Positions 9,861 through 19,789 of a DNA stretch of 64,000 nt are shown one piece after another. The position numbers and the translations under genes are program-made. Source of the DNA: Rhabditophanes sp. KR3021 (lineage: Eukaryota; Nematoda; Chromadorea; Rhabditida; Alloionematidae); the NCBI GenBank assembly GCA_963281155.1, contig CAUJLY010000001.1, forward strand, positions 1,860,001 to 1,924,000, read 5' to 3'. How positions within the stretch are numbered: position 1 is the stretch's first letter; each line of letters opens with the position of its first letter. The notes under the pieces were generated by a model, which worked only from the letters and a program-made list of their open reading frames with translations, did no database searches and was not told where the DNA came from.

Positions 9861-10744
9861 TCAAACACTCTCTCCAGCACCTTTCTGCAACCTCTTCAAG
9901 GTAAATTTCTTTCCTACATAGCTATCCATCTTCCTAGCCACACTCGGGTCCCAAGGCATGTTCTTGTCGATCTTTTGATAATCGAAACTAGCATCTTCAT
10001 AGTCAAACCATTCCTTCTTGGGATTGAATTGTCGCAAGAATCTTTGGTTTCTTAAACTGAATACTTCACCGCCTGTTCCAGGGAATGCTGTTACTCCTTT
10101 GTGGTGAGCGGAAGTGTCTTCGGGATTGAAGCGTGAGGAGTTTTCTTGCATTACGACGTTTGAGGGAAGGTCTTTCTTTCTGGCCATTTCTACATATTCT
10201 GAGATGTTCTTCACGGGACTACCATAGAAATCAACTATATCTTGCCCACTTTTCATTTCATGCAACCTCGAGTTAGGCACGTAGTAACTATATTCGACCC
10301 CTAACCTTCTCAGAAGCTTGCTTTTCTTAGTTAAATCTTCAGCGAAAGTGATTGATACTGGCAAACTCTGGTCCCCATAAATTTCTCTAACCATAGCTTC
10401 AACTTCAGCTTTAACATTAGGAGAAGGAACATAATTTGTTTTAACAATTCGACAGCCTCGTGCCCTAATTTCATCCATCTGACTCACTGAGAGCGAATAT
10501 TTGTCTTCATAAGAGACAGGAACAGCTTCGGCTTTATTTCCAGAGCTTTTGTCGTTTACAATCAAAGTCGACAAAACGTTTTTCATACTATCCTAAAAAA
10601 CGGTTTTATTAAATAAATTTATCTTAAACTCACCTTCTCTTTATCTGTCAAAACTGCCTCTGGCTTCCCGTCTTTCTTAAACGCAATATGTCTAACAGCA
10701 ACCATTTTACAAGTATTAAAAACGAAACTATTGCCTCTAATCAT
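9861..10744 (-). CDS. mrpl-50: Mitochondrial large ribosomal subunit protein mL50
   Basis: Exons 10634-10744 and 9861-10592 with a 41-nt intron (GTGAGT...TTTTAG) encode 280 aa. The first exon gives a basic, mitochondrial-targeting-like N-terminus (MIRGNSFVFNTCKMVAVRHI). The core contains YSYYVPNSRLHEMKSGQDIV and DFYGSP, which corresponds to the conserved VPNSRLH...VLDFY block of mL50. The protein is a structural component of the mitochondrial large ribosomal subunit. The C-terminus (FNPKKEWFDYEDASFDYQ) is longer than in the human protein. Confidence 0.7.
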
Positions 10745-10912
10745 TTTATGCTACCAATTTACAATAAACAACACCTTCTATAATTCAAAAACGATTCAAA
10801 CATAGTGACTCCCTTCCAATGTAAAGCCCCAGCCAAATAGAATTTCGTTACGAGATAAATGAAGTTCAAAAAACATTTAATCAACTCATTTATTTACAAC
10901 AGAGAAACATAA

Positions 10913-11850
10913 TTAATTTACACAAATTGAACCACAAGCTCTTTTGCATTGAGGACGACATTCAATGAAGTCAGCAGCAGCTCTTTGTTTGATTGTGAAG
11001 CAGATCGAAAGACATTGCTTTTCACAGATAGGTTCACAGGGAGTATTTGATTTTACATCATCGAATAAAACAGGCATTTGAGAGGATGACGTGGGTGGGA
11101 GTGTTGTGGTGGAAGCAGTTGTTGTTGAAGGCATTGGAGTGGTTGTAACGGTAGTTGCGCTTGAACTTGTTTCTTGGGAGTAAGTCGAAGTAGTTACGTT
11201 TGAAGCAGAACTATCATCTTTCATGATATAGTCTGAACATGAGTTTTGGCACGCATTCGAACAAACTTTGTCACAAGTTTCGAAATTCTTTGGTGAAATT
11301 GTGAAGAAGCATTTGGTGTTGCATGTGTTTTTGCAACTATTTACACATTGATTCCCAATACCAATGAAGAATTGAATAGGAGTTCCACTACATCCACAGC
11401 TAGATGTCTCTGCATCTGCAGACGGATTTGATTGGTTTGCGAAGATTGCTGTCGTTGATGGAGCAGTTGTTGTAGTGGTAGTTGTGGAGGTAGTTGTAGT
11501 AGTAGATGGGACTGTTGTTGTGGTAGTAGATGGGACTGTTGTTGTGGTTGAATCTCCGGGATAATAGTAAGCTGGCGTTGAAGCAATTCCCTCAGTTCCA
11601 TTAATTTGCGGTTCAGTACAAGCACATTGAAGTTCAAAATTTAATTGAATCGTCATGACGTTTGAACAGTGACAGAACGGTTGGGCAAAACTAACGTTTC
11701 CGGCATTCAAGCACTGACAAGAAGAATTTCTTCTTGGCCTAACGGAAGCAGCCTAAAAATGATATCAGCTCATTACACAAATTCCAAACCTACATCACTA
11801 AAACATAAAAGAACCGCCAAACAAACACCAATTCTTTTGGCCATCATCAT
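10913..11850 (-). CDS. Secreted Thr-rich, Cys-rich mucin-like protein
   Basis: Exons 11794-11850 and 10913-11752 with a 41-nt intron encode 298 aa. Three tandem ATGs begin a short signal peptide (MMMAKRIGVCLAVLLCFS). There follow a Cys-rich section (CQCLNAGNV, FCHCSN, CACTEP) and two long Thr/Ser stretches expected to be O-glycosylated. The two C-rich modules are related to each other: CVNSCKNTCNTKCFF... and CEPICEKQCLSICFT.... Each has C-x3-C-x3-C-x3-C spacing followed by a second quartet (CRPQCKRACGSIC in the last). I do not know a named family. A secreted barrier or mucosal role is inference. Confidence 0.65.
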
Positions 11851-12534
11851 TGTCTAATCAAAAAAGGGAAAGTATAAACTTATTGTTGCAATGATTATTC
11901 CTTTGATTATTAGCTCCTATAAATACTACACCACTCCCATACAAAACAACCATCACGGTCAAGGTTTCTATTGTACTCAGGTAAAAATCACACATTTATT
12001 AATGTATTAGACCTGTTTACACCACCACCTTTTTCCTGCTTACACCCAATAGCTATTAATAATACAAAAGGCGAGACTTGTAACAAAAAGATACACAACC
12101 TCTCAAATAGCAGCATAAAAAAGGAATGGGCCCGATGAATGGTTTCCTTTGTTTATTACTGTCTTTTGTATATTTTTTAATGTCATGGTCTCAAGCTTTG
12201 TACCAGAATAAAACATGCATTTACTGCAATTTATTTTTTACTTATTTTATCACCACCATTCGACTAGTTTCTACTTAACTTATTAAAGTCTAGTGCTTTT
12301 CACATTTAATACAAATAAATGTTATCAAATTCCACCACCTGACAACTTTATTAAGTGAATACAAAAAAAATAGTTTATCACATCTTATTACAAGTTGTGT
12401 AAAAAAAGAATTAAGTTTCAGACAATTAACTATCAAAGTACAGCATATAAATAATTACAAAAAGATGTGTAGGTAAGGGTTTATTTGCAGAGCTTTATTA
12501 TTTTGTTGAATAATAGTGGAAAAGGATGAAGCAA
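11851..12534. other. Intergenic, nothing seen
   Basis: AT-rich spacer between the mucin-like gene (start) and the 3' end of the acidic protein gene. No coding segment recognised. Confidence 0.4.
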
Positions 12535-12642
12535 CTACAATTGAGAAGATACTTTTGATACATCATAATGTTTGTCTTTTTGATGGGCAGAATGCTTGTC
12601 TTTGTGATGGGCAGAATGTGTATGTTTGTGGTGACCAAATGC
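12535..12642 (-). other. In-frame His-rich open frame behind a stop codon
   Basis: Immediately downstream of the TAA of the 12643-13152 gene, the same reading frame continues for 35 sense codons to a TAG at 12535-12537. The peptide begins AFGHHKHTHSAHHKDK, repeats HSAHQKDK, and ends YDVSKVSSQL. The eight-codon tandem repeat (HSAHHKDK/HSAHQKDK) and the strong His bias are not what random 3' UTR would give. It may be a former C-terminus cut off by a recent nonsense mutation, a read-through extension, or coincidence. Confidence 0.5.
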
Positions 12643-13152
12643 TTATGTTGGCTTGAAGGTTTTGTCTAGCATTTCTTTGGAATTGGGCAAATTGTACTCA
12701 CCTATCTTCTTTTTCATTTCTTCTGGAGAGTTGAGGTATAGTTTGGTGCATTCGTACACCAGATCTATCTCTTCCTCTTCTGTGTGTTTGTTTTTGTTGA
12801 GACGAGAACCGAGGCTTGATTGACGGGTTAAAGAATCCATGGTTGGGACGGCGATGGCGTGTCTGTCGTTGTCTTTGATTGGAGATAGGGACAAAATAGG
12901 CAAATGCTGGGCGTTTCTGATTTCTTCTTGATCTCTGCAAATGTCGTCCTCGTCTTCCATCTGCTCATGGCCTTCGTTGTCTGAATCTTCCACTGAATGA
13001 TCCGAATACATCGACACATTCATTGAGTGGTGGTTTTTTGTATGATGAGAAGGAATGTCATCACCACTATCATAACTTTGTATATCTTCGAAGTGAGTGT
13101 TTGGACGACTATCATACCTATTTCCCTTTCTTTGATTATCCGTAGAAGACAT
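12643..13152 (-). CDS. Acidic, largely disordered protein of unknown function
   Basis: 169 aa from the ATG at 13152 (MSSTDNQRKGNRYD). A longer frame upstream exists but starts from a non-ATG codon. The middle is acidic (EDSDNEGHEQMEDEDDIC). The C-terminal 45 residues look more ordered: IDLVYECTKLYLNSPEEMKK. There are no signal peptide, membrane segments or recognised domain. The gene is divergent from 13337-14545, with 184 bp between the ATGs. The frame continues past the stop with a His-rich stretch (see 12535-12642), so the true C-terminus may be longer. I do not recognise a family. Confidence 0.5.
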   Translation of the reverse strand: MSSTDNQRKGNRYDSRPNTHFEDIQSYDSGDDIPSHHTKNHHSMNVSMYSDHSVEDSDNEGHEQMEDEDDICRDQEEIRNAQHLPILSLSPIKDNDRHAIAVPTMDSLTRQSSLGSRLNKNKHTEEEEIDLVYECTKLYLNSPEEMKKKIGEYNLPNSKEMLDKTFKPT

Positions 13153-13336
13153 AATGAATATTTGAGCGATATAATAAAGATATGTGGAAGTAGTCGTACC
13201 TTGTGGACAATTCAAATATGCAAAAAATTAAGTTGCCCAGTAAAATTTAAATCACGATATGTCTTCTTTCCAAATTTTGTCTTCTTAAAAGAACGGTGAT
13301 GTTTTTTGGGTAGTCTCTTAATCAGCCTATTTAGTG

Positions 13337-14545
13337 ATGTCGCAAAAAGAAACGGAGGAAGAGGATAAACGACAAGATCCTACACAGATTTCAAAGGCCA
13401 GCACTAAGCCAAACACTATTTCGGATAAGGAAATGAAAAAAGGATCTAAGAAGATTGAAACATCCAAAAAAGAAAAGTCTTCTTCAAACAAAGAAACGCC
13501 TGAGCCGATTAATACGCTCCTTTCTGAATCTTACCGTTCTCAGTCTCTCCAACTTCGGAATGAACAAAGCAATAAACTCATAACGACTAGTCTAGGGTTA
13601 GGGAAACTGAATCGTCCCAAGAAAGAGTCCTTCCTACAAATATTAAGATGGCAGATGGAGTTTTTAGATAAGAATTTTCTACTTATTCAAAAGTTGTATG
13701 TAGAACCTCTTAAGAAGCAATCCAAAAGACCTCCAATGAAGAATCAGATATTGAATGATCCTGGACTGATGGTCAAATTGGATGGGACGTTAGTCGAAAG
13801 AGACAATAAATTCAGGGCAGAACTAAAAAGTATGTTTCAGAAATTTGAATATAATTAATTCCATTTAGAATTGTCTTTTGATTTGTCACAAGACTCTGCA
13901 TTCTACGTTCCTGTCCAAAGACAAAGATGGATGTCTGTAGGTGAATTATCAATTTTATCACGTCTCGAAACCTTAACTCAAATGGTTGGCTCTTATTCTG
14001 GAATGCATGCCGCTTTGATCGAAGTCTACACTAATCATTACGACCGATTTGTACAATCAACAGACAACAATTGCGCCCAATTGATGGAGAACTTTATTCT
14101 AGGAGTCAGGACAGGAGTCACTCTAACGGATTTGTTTGAACTCGAACCCACCAAATACGACACCCAAAATTCCGTGATCAAAGAGTATGTTTCAGAGGAC
14201 TGGTTTACTCATAAACTAAATGTCAACCTCACCAACAAGTCCCTCCATATCGAACTCGAACAAACAAGCCAGTACATCAAAAATCTTGAATTAAAAGTAA
14301 ACTACCTAAGATCCGTAGTCAATCTAATTATCAAAGCTGCCGTTGACATAACAGACCAAATGTATGCTCTCTCTAATGAATCCAAAAGAGTCCTTCAAAC
14401 CCATATAATATTAAGAAAAATCCATTCCAAACTTCCATCCAAATACTATTTTGTGGACACTCACGAACATTACGCGTTATTTAAGACTGTTCTTGAAGCT
14501 GGGCCTTCAAATAAAAGAGTTGTCTTTCCAAGGACAGCAGAATAA
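13337..14545 (+). CDS. Unrecognised two-exon protein
   Basis: Exons 13337-13829 and 13869-14545 are joined by a 39-nt GTATGT...TTTAG intron with phase conserved, giving 389 aa. The N-terminal 70 residues are Lys/Glu/Ser-rich and disordered. The rest is predicted mostly helical (for example ILRWQMEFLDKNFLLIQKLY and WMSVGELSILSRLETLTQMV), with a coiled-coil-like stretch LHIELEQTSQYIKNLELKVN. There are no signal peptide or TM segments. A TTTAG acceptor sits two bases before the ATG, suggesting trans-splicing. I cannot assign a family or function. Confidence 0.65.
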
Positions 14546-14741
14546 ATATTTCTACTTATTACTTAATGTCACCATGTTTATAAATAAAAAGTTCAAAAAC
14601 ATAATATGTTTAATTGTAGAAACAAATTAAAAAAAATTAATTACTGTATTTTAATAGCTTTAAAGATATCTAATAATCATTAACATAAAAAATCATTATA
14701 AATTGGAAAAATGGAGCATCGGGTTGATAATAAAAAAAGTT

Positions 14742-16837
14742 CTAGACGTCCTCGGGATCCTCTAATAAGGCATTGACAGTAGCAATTTCAGACCGGTAGT
14801 GTGAGATGTAAGTACGTATAACTCTTTCCCGTTCAAAGCCCATCTCAACGATCGCTCCGACAACTCTTAAATCTTGTTCAGTGAGTGAATCTGATCTGAG
14901 TCGTCCCAGAGAATCGATATTAATTGCTCTGTTATGAGGTCCCCTCAATATATTACCGCCTCTTAAAAATACTCCTAGAGATTCCTATAAATATTAAATA
15001 AATATTGTATTTTTTATAAAAAAGTAAATAAGTAAACTATATGACAAAGGTTTCTTCTTAAAAGGAAATTTTGTGAGTTTCAAATATTAGTTACTTCCAA
15101 ATTTGTTGTCGTTATTAATGTATTTATATTTTATTCAACTTTTACTAATTGTTGCCTTTTTGTGTTTAGCATTAACAAATTGTTGGATAAGGCAGATCGA
15201 TCTTATGATGATTGTGAAAAAGCGGTGATTTTCCTTAAACTTCCAGTGACTACCAAACAATTGGCTGAAATTCTCAAAACCTATCCCGCTAAGACTCTCC
15301 ATTTTAAACTGCCACCCACCCCTAAATAATTAGCTGAGAATCGTAAATTTATCTTAAAGGAAAATTCAAATACCAGATCACCGATTGTGATCACGCTAAC
15401 ACAGCATGCCCGACGTCTGCCTTCTCAATTCTGTGAATGCGTGTAATGTTGTTGATATTTAACTAAACAGATGTTCGTACTTAATACGACTACCGATGAT
15501 TTGTTTAATCAAATACTTTGACTCCTCTTTTAGTTTTAGTAAAAATTTTGATCCCTCTTTAAATTTACCGGATTAAATTCATGAGGAAAGCTGTCGACTT
15601 CCATGTCGAAGAAATTCATATCATCCGATTCATCTCTGTTGTAGCGATCGCTGTCATCTCCCGTCCTTGTAGGTTTGTTGAGGAGATTGAGGAAAATATC
15701 TTCGTATTCTTTGATAGATTTTATCATTTCTGGAGATACTTTTGCAACAGTTGCGATGTAAGCTCGTAGCATTCGAGGATTCTTTTGAATAATACTAGCC
15801 AAGTCTTGAAAGTAAGGAGAAGCAATCAGGGAATCTGTTTTATTTTCGTGAACTGAAAGATTTGGAATGAGTGCATTTATGTCTTCTTCGTCGTCAGTAT
15901 CGTTATAACAATTAGCAATCAGAAGATTGATAGCATATTCAGAGTCGTTGTTTGATAATTTCAAAGCTTTTTCAACGTCCTCCTTCATAAAGCCAAGACC
16001 AATAGTTGATTTAGTAACAGATTTAATATCTGATTCGTTTTCAATCTTGTGAATTTCTTCTGCTCCGAACCCATCAGCTTCTTCAGTTCCTTCTGCTGGA
16101 GTTGGGTCTGGTTCTTGAATATAAAATGTATCACTTTCCAAATAGCCGTTAGGATCATCCGTACCATCAGTATTTTCAGAATCAACATAAGAGCCAAAGG
16201 TATTAATTGAATCAACAGTATAAACACTTAATGCATCATCTTCCTCAGCCTCCTCATCGTCATTTTGTTCCGACCCATCATCGCTAATATTGATCATATC
16301 CACGTCCATAGTTTCATCATTTTCACTATCAGACATTGACTCATCGTCAGAAGACTCATCCGAAGACCCACTGGTGAATCCAGTAATTTCAAGATCATTC
16401 AAATAATGTTCGTCATTCATCATACTAATAATGTCACTATTAACATTTTCACCCACTCCCGTAACATTCCCCTGCTCCATAGCTTGAACTTCTTCAGGTG
16501 TCATATCCTCAACTTCCATGAACTGAACATGGTCCTGCAATTCGTCATGCTCATCCTCACTAGATGACTCACTCTCCTGTGAATCATCATCATCCTTATC
16601 TGTTCCCATTTGAAAGAAAAGTACAAATTTCTCGCTATTCACAATAGACGGGTCGAAGATATCCGCGTCGCGGTAGACTTTCCCAGCATAAACCAACGAT
16701 TGCTCAACTCCATCAAAAATATCTCCTAGTGGTGGAAACATTCCATCTAACAACCCGAAAATTGTTTTGGCTGGTGTGGGCCCATTGATGGGAACAACGA
16801 GACTTTTATGAGTTAATGTTCTAAATAAAATGTTCAT
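14742..16837 (-). CDS. rad-23: RAD23-like proteasome shuttle / XPC-binding protein
   Basis: Exons 15569-16837 and 14742-14984 encode 503 aa. The N-terminus is a ubiquitin-like domain (residues 1-78, QSLVYAGKVYRDADIFDPSI, as in the YAGKIL region of RAD23). It is followed by a long acidic linker, a UBA domain (GLGFMKEDVEKALKLSNNDS), an XPC-binding-type segment (YFQDLASIIQKNPRMLRAYI) and, in the last exon, a second UBA (GAIVEMGFERERVIRTYISH). The order UBL-UBA-XPCb-UBA is that of RAD23, which carries ubiquitylated cargo to the proteasome and stabilises XPC in nucleotide-excision repair. The 584-nt intron is far longer than the local norm and holds a plus-strand exon-like fragment. Without splicing, the first exon would end 10 codons on at 15536, losing UBA2. 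Confidence 0.75.
15170..15329 (+). other. Exon-like fragment inside the RAD23 intron
   Basis: After a good acceptor (TTTTTGTGTTTAG) the plus strand has an open frame to a TAA at 15327-15329 with protein-like composition: NKLLDKADRSYDDCEKAVIF, then KLPVTTKQLAEILKTYPAKT. No matching upstream exon or ATG is found on this strand. It may be a stranded last exon of an old gene or a nested gene fragment. Family unknown. Confidence 0.35.
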
Positions 16838-17000
16838 TTGGTCTAAATATAAAAGTATTAAATAAAGTTTGAAGATTTGTTAGAGATATTTCATAATATT
16901 AAATTATTGGTTCAGAATCGGATTATTAACACGTATTATTATTACTAAAAAAGTAGACCAATGTAAAATCAATTAATTAAAAACAGATAAACAAGATTTC

Positions 17001-19136
17001 TTAATAAATAACTGTAGCGCAGGAGTTATTTGAGATTCCACGGGCAGCATTCAAACCAGGATTTGGGCCTCCTCTGAATCCACGGCCACCTCCTCTGAAT
17101 CCACGACCACCTCCTCTGCCTCTATTATTGTTATTGTTCTTCTTAGCGTCCCTTTTATGCTGGTATTCTTCATCGGAAGCTTTTTTGACAGGGAAACAAC
17201 CAGGAATTCGAGATAGAATGAAGTTGAACATAAGAGGAACATGTGGATCAATTCCATTGAAAAGAGCAGAAGACTTAATGATATGTTTTTGAATTTTGGT
17301 GTCTTCTTCGTGTTGCCCAGTCTTCAGAATGTTTCCCAGACTTTCTTTATCAATAATCTCACCTTCACTTGTATCTCCTTCCTCAACTTCTTTGTAAACA
17401 TTCATCCATCCTTCCCCATCTCTCAACAAATACTTTCCATTTTCTAAACTTTTCAGCTCATTAAGAATATGCCGAATCCTCCTAATTCCAGCGGCAAACA
17501 TTCCTTGGCACTCTCTATTGACTCTATCCTCCAATTCCTTCCTCTCAATCCACTCTTTCTGCAATACATGCCCGCCCATCGCATGGACCCTAAAGATCAA
17601 AGCATAATTAGCATCCTTGAAGAAACACTTCAAAAAATTGCAAATCAGCTCTTCTTGATGGAGCTTTTCGCCTCCTAGTTCGGGAAGATACTCGATATGC
17701 GAAGAAACATGGATAGTATTTCTTAAGATATCACGATACGATGAGTTAGTGCGCACCAACAGATGTAGTGGGTCCTTGTCGTCGCCATTTAAGTTAACAA
17801 TCTTATAATGGTCTTTTCCTTTGGTCATTGTCTTGAGAGGGTACTTTTTGTCTAAGTTAGTTTCCTGGCACGTAACTTCAAGTTGCGAGTCTCCTTCGAT
17901 CTTTAACTCACTAAGATCCTCCTCCACATCTTCTTCCTTTGTTTGGACAGGTGACGAAGGAAGATAGTCAGCATCCACCTGGACTTCATCTTCATGATTT
18001 TCGAAGTACATTTCATCAACTTCTCCCAAAACACAATACTTCATTACCCTAGCAAAAATAGAACGAGTAGTAGTGATGGAGGATTGAATGGGCTTTCCAA
18101 ACGTAACATAAGTCTTGAAACCGCCGTCGGTAAATTTCTTCCCCACTTCGACTTGATAAGCGTAGGAAGAATTATCCAAAGCCCAAGGACTCATGAATAA
18201 ACGGCAGAATGTAGTTAGATCCATAGCTCCATCCAATTCATGATCAAACATCATTTCATTGGCCAGTGTGTCTTCAGTGAGACCATTTCCAACAGCATAC
18301 ATCTTCTTGTCGATGAATTCCTTCTTGGTGAAGGCACATTTAGTCCGAAGGTCAGGTATCTTGAGTAACCGACCGGTCTTTCCGGCCCTTGAGTGAATGA
18401 CCATCTTTTCAAGTGACGTACCCTCTAACTGCGCCTCCATTTCATCAAAGGCAATAGACTTTATCTCATTCCCATCAAATCTCCCCAAATCCAAAGTCCT
18501 AGCATCAAACTTCTCATACATACACTTCTTCCATGCAGGCAACTTGAAGTTATAGAGGGACTTTTTCTTGTTGTCAAAATACTCCAACCCTAGCCCAAGA
18601 TACATGGCTCTCTCTGCTTCCATCTTCACATCCAAAGCCTTGATCTCATCGACGTTGAATTTGAATCGCAAATTTTTGCCAGGCTGAATCATAGTCATGA
18701 TGATAGCGATGTACCGTTTGTGATCTTCGGCGCAAAATGATGACCAATGTTTGTTACCAAAAACCATTCCAAGATTAGGCACCCACGGCATTTCGGAATG
18801 CTTGACACGGAAAGCTTTCTCCTGCTCTTCCTTCGCTCTGTCTTTTTTCTCTGCACGTTTGTCTTCAACTAGTTTCAGAATAGCTTCTTCTTTCGTGAGG
18901 TTGAAGGTCTTCTTCATTCTGCTCACTAACATGTTGTCCGGACAGTGCTTTTTTGTTTCAGGAAGGTCCGAGTTCACTGGAAGTTGGGCATCTTTGGAAC
19001 TGCCAGCACTAGGCCCAACCGCCCCCACCATCTTCCTCTTGATGCCCTTTTTGGGCGGAATAGGCATAGCCTCAATAATAGGAATAGGCTTAAAGTAGTT
19101 CTTCGGCACGCTTTTGCTTTCTCCCTGTTCTTCCAT
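17001..19136 (-). CDS. Probable ICE2/NARG2-like subunit of the little elongation complex
   Basis: 711 aa from the ATG at 19136, which follows an acceptor-like ATTTTATTTAG by four bases. The N-terminus is Lys/Glu-rich. The C-terminal third contains PLHLLVRTNSSYRDILRNTI and HIEYLPELGGEKLHQEELIC, resembling the NARG2 C-terminal domain (HLL.R....LEYLP..GAE). NARG2/ICE2 is a scaffold of the little elongation complex for snRNA gene transcription, acting in the nucleus. The assignment rests on this block and is moderate. The tail is unusual: an Asn run followed by RGRGGGRGFRGGGRGFRGG, encoded by a near-perfect 21-bp DNA duplication around 17067-17115, suggesting RNA binding. The gene has no intron, rare for this length here. 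Confidence 0.5.
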   Translation of the reverse strand: MEEQGESKSVPKNYFKPIPIIEAMPIPPKKGIKRKMVGAVGPSAGSSKDAQLPVNSDLPETKKHCPDNMLVSRMKKTFNLTKEEAILKLVEDKRAEKKDRAKEEQEKAFRVKHSEMPWVPNLGMVFGNKHWSSFCAEDHKRYIAIIMTMIQPGKNLRFKFNVDEIKALDVKMEAERAMYLGLGLEYFDNKKKSLYNFKLPAWKKCMYEKFDARTLDLGRFDGNEIKSIAFDEMEAQLEGTSLEKMVIHSRAGKTGRLLKIPDLRTKCAFTKKEFIDKKMYAVGNGLTEDTLANEMMFDHELDGAMDLTTFCRLFMSPWALDNSSYAYQVEVGKKFTDGGFKTYVTFGKPIQSSITTTRSIFARVMKYCVLGEVDEMYFENHEDEVQVDADYLPSSPVQTKEEDVEEDLSELKIEGDSQLEVTCQETNLDKKYPLKTMTKGKDHYKIVNLNGDDKDPLHLLVRTNSSYRDILRNTIHVSSHIEYLPELGGEKLHQEELICNFLKCFFKDANYALIFRVHAMGGHVLQKEWIERKELEDRVNRECQGMFAAGIRRIRHILNELKSLENGKYLLRDGEGWMNVYKEVEEGDTSEGEIIDKESLGNILKTGQHEEDTKIQKHIIKSSALFNGIDPHVPLMFNFILSRIPGCFPVKKASDEEYQHKRDAKKNNNNNRGRGGGRGFRGGGRGFRGGPNPGLNAARGISNNSCATVIY

Positions 19137-19789
19137 CTTTCTAAATAAAATGAAAGTTAATTTTAATAAATTAATCTCAAACAAGTTTACCTCTTATTAT
19201 TGGTTGTTACAGGTGGTAAATGTATCAAAGGATCGCACAAAACGATGAAATAATTTTATCACCAATTTTAAAATATGGTGAACAAGCTAACTCCTGGCAG
19301 GAAAGTGGTGGAGCGAAGTGTCTTTGTCATGAGTTCAGCATGGCTTGATTCATTTTGTGACTGCTCACCCAGTATCTTTCTCTTCCATTTCACTATGTAA
19401 CATTAATTGTGTGTACATTTTTTGGTATTTGATAAACAAATTGAGTTATTTTCACATAGAAAAAAAGCATTCTGGAGAGTTGTGCTTATATTAAGTGGGT
19501 TTTACGTCAAAGATAGGTTGTTACCGTTTTGTTGGTTCAATTTAATGTTTTTGTGCTTTGCATCATCCTGAATTTATATTTGTGCAATCATTAGTTGACT
19601 ATACTTTGTCCTTGAGCTATCAAGATAGCGTCACCATAAACCGACAAGTGTTTACTATATTCTGGTCTTTGAAATTTCATTATTTCGAGGGTATAAATAG
19701 GAGGTTCAAAATAATCATTGTTACATTTAGACGTTTATGTTTTGCATTTTTGGATGGAGTATTAATATTTATTTATTTATAGAGATAAA
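19137..19789. other. Divergent intergenic region, nothing seen
   Basis: Spacer between the divergent ICE2-like and LET-767-like genes. A short open frame at 19558-19782 has no protein-like features. Splice-acceptor-like sites abut both ATGs. Confidence 0.4.

Noticed and set aside
11341..11637. Gln/Leu-rich minus-strand frame
   Set aside because: It is the out-of-frame reading of the Thr-repeat part of the 10913-11850 gene.
12535..13152. Reassigned TAA codon in this genome
   Set aside because: Most clearly bounded genes in the window end in TAA, including histone H3, H2B, U2A' and LET-767, so TAA is a normal stop here.
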